This document shows, in pieces, positions 46,827 to 58,475 of a stretch of DNA of 64,000 nt. The notes below the pieces were generated by a model that was not told where the DNA came from, searched no databases, and saw only the letters and a list, made by a program, of their open reading frames with translations. The DNA comes from Galbula dea (taxonomy: Eukaryota > Chordata > Aves > Piciformes > Galbulidae): assembly GCA_013399015.1 (NCBI GenBank), contig VWZX01008936.1:4296327-4360326 (forward strand), given 5' to 3'. A program made the position numbers and the translations under genes. Numbering within the stretch: the first letter of the stretch is position 1; the number at the start of each line of letters is the position of its first letter.

Positions 46827-48299
46827 TGCCTAAACATTTGGGGAGTGCAGACTCAGAAGGTCATTGTTACTTTACCAACACCAGAAACAGGGACAACCAT
46901 ACAAATTTTTTCCTCTGTCTTTTTGCATTTTCACCATTTTTACAATACTTTCTCACTTGACTTTGACAAAACATTCATTTTTTTTTTTTTTAGAGAATGA
47001 GAAAATGAGAATTACTGTTGCTTTAGCTGAAAAGTAAGATCATTATGTTCTAACCTTAACCAGGACACTTGGGCTTGGTTCATTAGATTTGTACAGAGGA
47101 TTAATTTGGCCTCTCTGTTTTTCCTATCCTACGCTTACTTTTCCACTCAAACCAGTCCTTTTTAAAACTTTTTATTCCAACTGTTTGTTTCTAAGCCTTT
47201 TCCTAGCCTTTTCTTTATTGTCAACATCTGTATTTTTTCCTTTTCTCTTACCTTTCCATTTCTTTGAGTAGAACTGTTTAAACATTTACAGTTTCAGAAA
47301 GTTTCTACTCTGCCATTACTACTAAGCTCTTCAAAGAATTCCTCATGTAGGAATTTCTAAGTAGGATATTGTTACTGCATCAAAAGATTAAAATATTTTT
47401 TCTAATTATGTGTCAATTTTCTTACAGAAATCATTGTGTTTGCTGGGTATTTCCTTAAATATATTTCAGTGAGAAAGACATGGGTTTCAAGTGTCAGCAA
47501 GATATGCCTTCAAACTCTTTAGGTTTGATTGCATTGCATTATAGAATGCTTCATTACTAGTTTAACCTCTCAGAGGTTTGCAGCTGCTGTTTTATTTAGC
47601 TATACTGACTACACTGCCTACAGCAACTCCAGGCAATGATTCCCCCAGTGGCATGCATGAGCTGCCCTGCTCTACTGCAAAAATACATTATGGCTGAATT
47701 TGCCCTCAGAGTTTGGAAAGATCTAAAGTCTTTGGAGACTAAAAATGTGGTTTTTTCTTTGTTTTAGCTGGCAGTATGAGCCTCTGGCATTTTAAAGTGC
47801 AAGTCATTAGCGTCCACCAGGGTGATGTTAATATGTCTGTGTTTCAATCTCAAGACATTTTCCAGTTGCTTCTGCCACAACAATCTCTGCCATCTCAGTG
47901 CTTTTTAAGCCCCTTGTGAATTCAAGTAAGCTTTGCAATGCCAGTAAGAATCACTGTAGACTTTGGCTGAAAACAGTTGCTACCTGATTTATTCTTTTTG
48001 CAGTAGTTGGCAGTGAGGTTGAAAGTCATTCAGAGCTGCTTGACGGTGGCGGGTGGGAATGAAGGCAATGAGGGGTGTAACATTTAGAAATCTTACAGAC
48101 AATCAAAAGAAAAGCCAGAGGATTTTGGGCAACCTTATTTTTTCTAATTATTTGCATTAATTTTTTTTTAATTGAGGAGCTATGATTCTACTATAATACT
48201 CAGTTGCACGTATGAAGTCCTGGCAACAGTGATAACATGGCATCCAGAAATAAAAGCAAACTAAAGGATCAATTGAAGCAGTAGAGACAGTAGCCTGAG

Positions 48300-48947
48300 G
48301 GACCATTGACCAGAAGGATGGAATCTGTCAACAAAGGTAATGCCTTGTGGGAAATGCAGTAAGGCAAAACAAGAGCTGACCCTTTCACCCAGTGTGTAAG
48401 CACCCAGTGTGAATGTACAGCATGTTTGGTCAATTGCTGCTTGCTTTCACTGGGAGGAATGTCAGAAATATTCACCCTTCCCTTTTAGACTACTTTACTG
48501 TATTCTCTCCGCTCCCCAGCTCCCACAACTAAGAGGAATGTAACCTAATCAGAGGAATAGGGCAGAAGAAGAAAACAGGTCTGAATATGAAGACAATCGA
48601 GAGAAACTGAAAACATAAACATTTTGGCAAGCACTGCTGGTTTTAGGCGTTTCATTTGGTCTTAGGGAAAACTAAGTAGTACGGTGCCAAGTCAGTTGTG
48701 CCTGGGGTTAGATTGCATGGTTTCACAGCCACCACTGTACACCTCCACTGTGTAAATATATAAAAGGACTGGGGACTAAGATACATAGTTTTTCTCTTAG
48801 TTTTCTTCTCATTCACTATTGGTTTCCCCTAAGCATCTTTAACATAAGAACTCTGCAAGGGTTTATTCTCTCCAGCTCCAAGCAGCAGGGGTCTCTCTGG
48901 CACTGGTTCCTGCCTGCTACTGCCACCAGTGTCAGACACGGGTCCTT
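48300..48947 (+). mobile_element. Possible LTR-like segment with a TATA box
   Basis: A non-CpG-island region with a good TATA box (TATATAAAAGG, 48757-48767) followed by a U5-like stretch that includes GCTCCAAGCAGCAGGGGTCT and ends near GGGTCCTTCA. The layout resembles U3-R-U5 of an avian LTR, but I could not match it to a known family and found no paired ends or target duplication. Two overlapping minus-strand ORFs here (48816-49245) show no family and may just be LTR-derived. Confidence 0.25.
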
Positions 48948-50305
48948 CAGAAAAGAGCAGGAAGTCATCTGTGCATATGTGCCCAACATGCACATGTCTG
49001 CCATCTTGTACCCAGCCTGGTGATGGCTTAGCGTGAGAGCTTGAATGGATGGGATAATCCTGGATTGCATTATAATTACTACTATTTGACTGACTTGGTG
49101 CTTTATAGAACCAAATCTCTTGCTCATTGTGTGTTTGAAGAGTCCGAGAAGGGTTGCGGTTTAGACAAAACTGATCCAGATCTTCAGATCTGCAGGTAGT
49201 GAAACCATGGTATATTGGTTTAAAAAAACAGTCCTGTATGTCCATTTAGTTTTGCATTAATTATTACACTTATGAATAAAGCTAGTCAGATGTTTATAAA
49301 CTCAGATTTCTTGAAAATATCACAGCTTCTTACTCTGGTCTTGAGTAACACATTTTCTGTTGGATCACTAATGTTTATTCATAATATTAGTGGAACATAT
49401 ATTCATTCTGGCCATTTCCTTTTGTTTATGTGTGTTATAGTAGCAAGTACAACCTTACAGAAACTCATGTGTTATTCTCAATGTTGGTAATAGTTCATAT
49501 TGTGTACTGGTCTGATCTCTTTACATATTGACCTACAAGGAAGTAATATAAATTTAAATTTTGATCAAGCTGTTGCCATTTCTGGGCGTGTACAGAACTG
49601 AGAATGGTAAGGATGGACGGTGCAAGTGATTAAAAAGCAGAACCCAGGTGTTGGTTAATTCAGAATACCCTAAATGTCCACACCTGAGGAAGGGAATGGA
49701 CTCTTATTTTGTATGGGAGGAGTCATAATGTTTTGTGGGAACTGTAGCAGTAAATTTATGGTCATTGTAATGAAAGTCCAGAATTTTGTAACTAACGTAG
49801 CAAAGTAAATGGATGGCAGCTCTAAGCACAGACTTGGTTTGACTTCCAGTCTCACATACCAGAGCACATCTTTCCTCGTTTTACTTGATTTGAACATGAC
49901 TGGAATGAGAAGTGAGGGTTTCCTTGTGCTCTGAAAACTATGTGAAGATGCTCCTTTTAAAGTGTAAATTTGACAGAATTCACAGACAACTACCAGAAAT
50001 AAAAATTAGTGGGCAGAGTCTTATATTTCTCCTTAGCTGAAAGTTGCACATTAAAAGAAATGCACACTTAGAAACCTTTGTACACAGTTTACTGACAAGA
50101 AAAGGCAAGGATGACTGTGGGCCTGTGTTCCTGTAATATGTATCAGTATGATGCAGCTGTTCAGTGCATCTATATCTTAAGAGAGGCTGATTGTATCTGA
50201 TGTATTTTCAATTTAATTTATTATTGTTTATTTGAACAAAAATCTGAGGGCATCGTACTATTCTAATGATTAAGGACCAAGCTTTCTTTATATTGTTAAA
50301 AAAAT

Positions 50306-50412
50306 AGTATTCCATTTTATATACATTCAACTCAAATTGTTTGAGAATAATTTTCTGAGAATAATCAGTATTCCTTTTATATAAATTCAACAGAAATCGT
50401 CTGAGAATAATA
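50306..50412. repeat. 61-bp imperfect tandem duplication
   Basis: AGTATTCCATTTTATATACA (50306) recurs as AGTATTCCTTTTATATAAAT at 50367, and both are followed by TTCAAC..AAAT.GT.TGAGAATAAT. Two AT-rich units, in the intergenic part. Confidence 0.8.
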
Positions 50413-50487
50413 GCTACAAGAGGTTCTGTTTTGCATATCTATCATTCTTCCAGTTGGATGCTCTAAAAGCTTTTTAGAAACAATAAT

Positions 50488-50608
50488 AAATTTAGCTTTA
50501 CAACACCCTGCTGATGTGAATAAGTATTATGAATGTTTTTTTAAAAAAGGAAAACTGAAGCATAGAGATATTAAGGCAAAATGCCTCAAGGATAGCCACT
50601 GGCATTAC
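50488..50608 (-). mobile_element. MIR/CORE-SINE-like relic
   Basis: In plus orientation TTTACAACACCCTGCTGATG, then GGAAAACTGAAGCATAGAGA, then CTCAAGGATAGCCACTGGCA follow the order of antisense MIR (CACAACAACCCTATGAGG..GAGGAAACTGAGGCACAGAG..CCAAGGTCACACAGC..GTGGCA). Old and degraded. Confidence 0.55.
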
Positions 50609-53600
50609 TTTGGGATGCTTCCATTTTCTTTCAGTGAAGGAAGATGAGACTACGTTACCAATCACTACATTCTCAAACTGGTGAAGGTGTAAGGAAAAAA
50701 TAATTTTATGATGCTGTCATCATTTCTGCACTTTTTCCTTGGAAGATAAGTGGTAGTCTAGGAGGATGTTCAGGATATCAAAGCAAATCACTTCAGATTA
50801 TGTGGAAAGGGCTGTTGTGAACATCATCGGACTTTTTGCATAATGTAGAGCATTAAATATTATGACTCTTGTAATTTGTAGTAATGTACAATTGCATGTG
50901 AACATAACTTTTAGATTACTTCGTAAAATGATGAACATTTAATGTTTGATGATAAATCCATTCCAAATTTTCTAGACACACATTTAAAAGCATTTCTCTT
51001 TAATGGGCAGAAAAATATTTTAAAATGTCATTTTCCTTACACCTCCAACACAATATTAGAAACAGAAAGATATAGAAAAGTTCTCCCCACTGCTGCAGAT
51101 ATTTAGTTTTGCTACTGCAAGAGGAAAAGTCTCATTTCATAAGTAAAAAGCCAAAGGAGAGATATTGCATGAGGTTTTAAAAGATTTTGCAGTCTTCAGG
51201 AATAATAAGCAATAAGAACCACACACTTGACTCCATTATAACTTTAGCCCATAGGTGCATCCAAAGTTTGATCTAAACTCTGCTGCATGGATATAAGAAA
51301 GCTAATCAAAGCTGATGGATCTTTACAATAATGTGAAGTTCTTTTGGCTTTAAACATGGTTGGTATAGTTATAACTTGATTATATTAGCTGTCTTGATTT
51401 TTTGACTTCTGCTTTACACAGCTGTGAAAATAAGTTGTGATGGATTTTGTTGACAGTTCTGCAAAGCCTATGCAATTCTTTGTACTAAAAGATCTGACAT
51501 GAGCTATAGAAGGTGTAAAAATATTAAAATTGGTCAGGGTTGAAGGCAACTCTTCGTGAAAGTATCTGTGGCATAATTATGTATCAGTGTAAAATTTACT
51601 CCCTGTAAAAGGTACATTGTCTTTTCTCTTTATTGTAGAAAACTTCAATTCAGGTTTCCCATGTGTAGCATCACTTAGTGTTTATAGACACGCAGCTTTA
51701 GAATTCTGCCTGTGCTCCATGGGGTATCCTCCTCTACAGCAAAACAAATGAAATTTTCATGTATGAGTTATTTATAAATTACCTCAAACATGAGAAATTG
51801 TTCTTTACAAATATACTCCATATTGCTTGCTTATTTTATCGTCTAGTAATTAGAGTTGTTTCATGATTTATAATATACTCCTTAATTCAGCTATTTAACA
51901 ATTTATTTCTAAGTGAAAGCGGTTGGCAGTAGAATGATCACACATCAAATGCCAAAATGGGACCCTGGGTAATACCAGCTGCCATGTAGATATTTCCAAA
52001 TGTAATTACCTTGGAAATCCTGACAGCAGGTAACAGGGTATCTTACAGTTTGTTTTGCAGCAGTATAGAGCACCTTGCTGTAGATATAAGTGAAAATGCT
52101 TTACCTGAAACTAAGCATTAACTTTTAAATTAAGCATTAGCACTCAAATGCTGTGTCTCAAGGAAGGAATAAAATTAAGTAAGTAAATTTAAATTAAAGA
52201 AACTCAAAAGCGAGGATCTGTGTACAACCAGTTCTGATTTATTTACATTTCATATCTGTCAGTGGTCTTAAAAATAGCTCTCTGTCAATTTTAATTAGTT
52301 GGTCTGTCAGCTTTTGGGGTAGGAAATCTTACTAACTTAAATATTAGGCCTCTGAGGACTATTTTATTCTTTTCATACTGAGACCATGTTGCGGATGCTG
52401 GTGGGGTTTGCAGGACAGATGTTACTCACGAAACAGTGAAACCTCCTTTGGAACCTCAAGAAATCCTGCTTTAGAACCTCTAAATGTGGAATAAGAGCTG
52501 GTTCATATTGCTTCACAGAGAGGGCACCTCAGTGCTCTAGAGCACCACATCAGAATGTCTTTCCTTCTTGTTCCTGTGATTGGAGAGTACTGCAATTTTC
52601 TCATCTTTTCCCTCTTAACTAGAATACTGCTTGTGGGTTTTTTCCCTTAGCTTCCAAAGTAAGCTATTGCTGAGTATCCTCTGTTCTGCGTGGACAGCAC
52701 TCAGTTCCATGGGGTTGATGGCTAACGTAAAATCTGAGCAGCAGAGTTTAAGCCCTATAATGTTATTTAATCAAATTGTTTTCAGGTGTTCTCAGGAGTG
52801 CTTGATAGAAGAGTTTTGGGTTTATTTTGAAGGCTATTGAATTTCGATATATTTCCTTTAAGACTCAGTGACAGGAAGACTTTGAGTGTAATGAAAATTT
52901 CATCAATTTTAATATAAATGCTTATTCTGAAAATAATGGTTTAAAGTTTTTGTAGGGCAGCTCCTTTCAAAAGATTAGCCAGACTAGTATGATCATAGTA
53001 CTTGGTGAATCTGTGGAAATCTTGAAAGTGCTCTATAGTTGAACTGTTTTCACAGAATAAAATTAGTGTAATGAGTGTATATGTATATTCCAATAATTTA
53101 TTAAATATCTGTATCTACTGTAAGTGGAAAGGTTAGATTTAGCATAGATCTGTCTCTCCAACTTGAAATGCTTATTTTCAATGTTGTTTGCTATTATATC
53201 TTCTTTGATCAGTTCTTTATGTGCCATATTTTTCTTTGCTAATTTCATCTTTGATTTTCTCAGATAGCAATTTGTCAAATTTTTCACTGGAAATCTGACA
53301 GATTTTTTCATTTCTTGTAACTAGAAACCATTACTCACTTGAAGAAAAAAAACAAGGTTAGGCAAACATGAATGACCACTGAAAAATTCATTTTCTCTGC
53401 CATTTTCCATTCTGTTTACTTACAAATTTCCATTAGTTTCCAGTCTGTCTTGCTGATCTGCTGAAAGTTAGTCCTTGCATGCTGTCATACAATTTATGTC
53501 TAACTAACAGATTTTATTTCCTCAATTGTACAGTTTTCTTCCTGACTTTATAGACTGTTATTCTTCAGTCCCTTTTTAGACAAGAAGTTCAAGGATTTCA

Positions 53601-56600
53601 GTCCTGGAAGTTTGAACTGAATGACTTAACTGAAAGGATCATTATATAATCCCAAAGTGAGAAATCAACAGTTGAACAACGATTTTCTTCCTTGCTTGCC
53701 TCAGCTGTCAACTGGAATTTTTTAGCTGAGGAAAAACAGTTAGCTGGTATCAAATAATACAAGTTTTATATTTATTGCATTTCCCTATTTTTGTGCCTTT
53801 TACATGAGTTCTAATGAAGGATTCACAAGGAAACCCAACTGGCAGTCACTTCCCTATACATTTTATCACATATCCCAATAGAGTGACATTTTTAGCATGC
53901 TTTTCCAAGTTGTTACATTAACAAATTTGCACTGATTTCTTTATCCTGTCATCTAAAGACCACCTTGTAGTAAGACAGTGAACTTTTACAGCATTCCATA
54001 GTTGATGCACTGTCTAATGTCACAAATGTCTGCTCAAATTACTTCACTAAGACTTGAGAACAGTCTACATTGTGCCTTCCATTTGAGCTTGATTTGACAG
54101 AATCAGTCCCTGCACTAGCTCATGGCACTTATCAGTTAGTCAGCCTTCCTCAGGGAAGAGAATTTAGAGTGCACCATATTCAGTTTTCAGATCAAGCCCT
54201 GTCCCCTTAGGAAGCTATGTACTGCATTATTAAACAAGGTGCCATCAGCCGTAGTACCATGCTTATACATTCAGTCAAATAAAAGACGACATCATTATGT
54301 TAACTCTTTTTTCACCAGCCTCACTTATTTTCAGTAGTCTGAAATAAAATGCTAAGATGAAGAAAACTTTGGTATATCTTTTAATTTCTCTTGAAAGTGC
54401 ATAAACATGGGCAGGAAAACCTGTCTGATGTTATAAAATAGTGATTAAACTTAATGCTATGTGGGGTGGGTTTTTTTCAAATTAGTATTTTAAAAATTAT
54501 TTTAGACCAACGTATTGTTTATTTTGTCAGTTTTATATGTAGTTCTCATATAGATTACTCATTTTGTGTTTTAACTGTCATAGCTATACACAACCAAAAT
54601 CTGATGATTGCTGTAACTTCAAATATATCAGAGACAGAAAAGTAACTTTAAGTTAATATATCTAAAAGAAAGAAGAAATTGGCCATGTATGTAAAAGTCC
54701 CTTTGTAAAATATATTGCCTGTTATACCATTAGTGCCCTGTTTAATAAGGTGTAAGTAGATTGTGGTCAAGTTATGCACACAGCGTCAAGAGTTGTGGAT
54801 CCTCTGAAGTATTTCATGTCATTTCAATGAAACTGAAAATCATAGAGAAAGGAGATGTGCTCCCTCCTGAAAGTGAGTAGGTTCAGGATAGATACCTTAA
54901 GCTTTGCATTTTAAATCTCATTAGGTCTTCTCCTAATATTCAAAATGAGTTTTGTACATCTTTATTTATCTTGTCAGAGCAGAAATTGTCAAGATTCTCA
55001 AAGAAAAGTAAAGATATCCTATTTAAAGCTTCATGTTGATATAAATATGAAAATGGATTAAACTCTGCTTCCAATTTTCAAACATATGTACTTCAATGAA
55101 TATTAAATGGTAGACCCATATCATCATCATGACTTATTTACTTTGTAGAGTTTTTATCAAAAAAGGACTGGAGTTTGCTGTGGAGCGTGAAACTCCACTG
55201 TAATTGAGTTTAGAGTGGTAAAATCACTAAAGAGGCCATGGCCCCAGAGAGTTCCCTGAAACCCACCTGTCAGCTGGTGTTACATCACTGGTCCAACAAG
55301 CCGTGCCTTCCCCTTCCCGCTAAAGACTTCTGTGGCAGAAAAAAAAATAAAAGAAGATTAAAAAACACCCGAAGTTGCTCCTGGAAAAAAAACCTCTGCA
55401 ACAGCTGCACAGTGTCAGCAGAAATAATGATCTGAAACTCAGCCTCCAAGGGATGCTAGTCTGGGTCCTAATTCTGTAAGGTGTCATTTCTTTCATTGTA
55501 ATGCCATTAAGCATGAAAGTAATGGAGAGGACATGAAGTATTCTTTCACCAAACTATAACTGGAGAAAAAGGGTACTTCAGGATATTGACAGGAAAAGAT
55601 GTTGTTTTACTGGAAGAATTGTCTAAAAGGATCCATGCATAAAATTGGCAATTTAATTCTCACTATTCTACCATCAAAATTGCGCTTTTTAGCATTGTAG
55701 CTTTTCAACATGTATGTTCACAGGTTTTTTGGAGGTGAATGACTCAGAAGACTGATACTAGACTAAAATAATTGATGAACTCGGTCCTCAGGTGTTCTGC
55801 TTGCAGAATTCATTTACTTCAGTACAGTTACATCTGTGCAGGATTTGGTTATAATCCAATAGTGACTGTTGATACTTAACAAATGTTTCGCTGGCCTTTT
55901 TTTCTATCCAGCAGACAGTTAGATCTGAAGTACACCCGCCCTCACCCCTGCTATATGTAAGCGCCTACTTTTGCCTTTTAGCAGAGATGAGGAGCCAAAT
56001 GACATGGGAAGTAGCTTCTTTGTGAAATGCAAGGTGATTTCTGCACCAAAATGTCAAGGCAAGCTGGCAAGGCTGTGCGAGCAGTTTTCCAGAATGGCAC
56101 ATTTGTTCTATTTTTGGCATGAAAAGAGGCTTTCGTCTTCAGACTGTCAAGTAAGTCCCTTCACAAAAGCGAACACCTAACTTCAAAGACAGCTAAATGC
56201 CCAAGATTTATTTAAGAGCTTACCTCCACTAAAATCGCTGCCATTCTGACGTTAGATGAAAGTCTGTAAAAGAAAAGAGTCCAAATGTTTTCCTTTGTGA
56301 AGATGTAGCTGATCATATTGAGTCCCTTTTTCATGAAAGAGAAAGAAGCTGCTCTGTTAGACTTGGATTTGTTTCAAAGATTGTGGCTGGCAGGTGCATT
56401 GTTCTGAAAACTACTCCTGCCAGGTTTTTTATCTGTTACACCCACATTAATATGCAGTGCAAATGAGTCCTTGGTTTGGTCTTTGAATTACTACTGTGAT
56501 CATCACTGATGAAATTGAGAAAGAGTATGATATTTCTCCTGTATCTTTGCTGTGCATCAAAGTCCAAAATATTGCTTCCTTCAGGAGATGTGCTACTTTC

Positions 56601-58403
56601 AGAGTTGTCCTGCTGTAACGTGCTGCCAAAATAGTTGCTGGGAAGAACATTACAAACGGCTGTTTGTTGCCTACTTGATCTTGGCATTCGGGCTTACTAC
56701 AAGGAGTAGCTCCAAACTGGATCACTGCTGGGAAAAAAATATACTGAAGTTTCCAACCTGCTTGGGGAGTGATTTGGACTCCCAACCTATTCTTGAAGGA
56801 GAATAAGGTTGTTAGTGTGGGTGGTCTCCTAAGTGTATGGAGGTATGCTTTCTTTAAATCAGAGATCACTGCAAATTCGGTATCTCCCAATGCTTCCACT
56901 TGCTTTCAGCTTCAGACTCAAGGTCTTGAGTGCCTTTTTATGAACAACATTGAAATGAAGATAACAAATCTGATGTCCCTCACTGAAGAAATCTTCTAAG
57001 TGTCCATCTTTTCAATATCTTACAGTTTTACAAACAAAACCTTTAGGCATGTAACAAAATTTAAAAATGTGTTGAGAAGAAACACATTTTATATTTGATC
57101 TTGATGTAAAGAAGCATGCTTTTTTCTTCAAAGGATGCAGCTCACTTTCTCTGTACTATACAGATCTCTAATATTGATATATCAAAATAAACCTTACTCC
57201 TCTGCCTTCATATTTTATGCTTCTTGAGGAGCTATACCTCATACCCATCAGTGAATACTTTGATCTTTTGTCTGCGGTCTTGGATGTCATTTCATATGTT
57301 CTTAAGCAGTTAACTGTGGACTGTTGTAGTTTTCCTTAAATGACCTGAGTGCTGCTTCTGCCCCAGTATCTGCTGCAGGCTGTCATTTTTGGTGGCCATC
57401 TGATAGAAAACTTTTTTTTTCTACCCAGTTAGTTTTCAGTTGGATCAGCTCACTGACCTGGCAAAATCTGATGCTGTAGGATCACTGCATTTGCCATGAG
57501 GAGAGTGATGGGAGCAGGACACCACACAAGGGCAATTTGAGTGGCTTTTTTTTGGCAACAGTCTTAAGTTACACAGGGTAAGATGTATGTCCAAAATAGA
57601 ATAACTGAAGAAACAATGACACCTTACCCCAAAGAATTTACATTTTGATATTTGTGGGAGGGCATCAAATTTCAGGTGTTCATACTTGCAGTTACTGTGC
57701 CATGAGATGTTCTAGCAATTGCTTAGGAGAACTTTATGGTAGTGTATGTTAGAAGTTTATGCTCCTATGTGATAACAGAGTATTTGTGCTAAGAGAACTG
57801 CCAGACTAAAAGTTGTGCTGTGAGTTTGGCTGTCCATAGCTGTGTTACTGCTGCTACCTCATCACAGAATACAGAGTAGCTGGCAAGAATCAAAAGAGCA
57901 AAAAATGGCAATTTGCATGTTTTCAGCTTTTGTTACCTGTTTGGCTATTGTATGAGGGTGGTAATTGGTTTATACTGTCCTTCTTAGTGGAGATTCAGGA
58001 AAAGCAAGTTGTTACAATCTGTTGCACAGCAAGCTGGGCTATCAGTTCAGCAGTTCACAGAAATAAGTGACCATGAGAATGCCCACAGTACATTCAAGGT
58101 TGTAATGTTGGGCAGCTCTGTTTCTGCAGAAGGATAATTATGCTTTGGATGTGCTCGTTATTGGATGTTGATTGGCACCTTTCAAAAGAAAGATGTTAGC
58201 AAATTCTCCATACATACTGCACAAACATTGTGAAGGTAAAAAATTATAATATAGTTATTAGTTTAATTATTATTTATTATTATTTACATTTAGTACCAAA
58301 GCGTAGTATCAGTAGCCTGTCCAGTAAGTGATGAAGGATACATTATGAATACTGTAAACATTGTAGAGATTAAGTAACGCTTCCCCTTCGACCAACAATA
58401 TCC

Positions 58404-58420
58404 GACACTAGATGGCACGC
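58404..58420 (+). promoter_or_regulatory. CTCF-type motif (forward orientation)
   Basis: GACACTAGATGGCACGC fits the CTCF core CCASYAGRKGGCRS except at the first base. It sits in a short CpG-containing patch (58388-58475) inside a long AT-rich, CpG-poor stretch, which suggests local constraint or low methylation. Confidence 0.5.
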
Positions 58421-58475
58421 TTGGCCTCAGGATCACAGCCACTTCTGCGTGTCCTTGAGTCGCCTAAGTGTCATC

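Larger units (their letters stand above)
46827..58380. other. Intergenic AT-rich stretch
   Basis: Apart from the LTR-like segment near 48.3-48.9 kb, the 61-bp duplication and the MIR-like relic, I recognise nothing. A pyrimidine-rich run lies at about 47095-47270. The overlapping minus-strand ORFs at 56.4-56.9 kb show no protein family and are opposed by a plus-strand ORF of similar length. Confidence 0.6.

Noticed and set aside
48829..49245. A 138-codon minus-strand ORF
   Set aside because: No recognisable domain and no splice or polyadenylation context. It overlaps a TATA-bearing, possibly LTR-derived segment, so I do not call a gene.
56436..56999. A 150-codon minus-strand ORF that starts MEALGDTEFAVISDLKKAY, with an 84-codon plus-strand ORF opposite
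   Set aside because: The DLKKAY run recalls reverse-transcriptase wording, but no other RT motif follows, no flanking repeat ends are seen, and the opposite strand is equally open. I treat it as chance.
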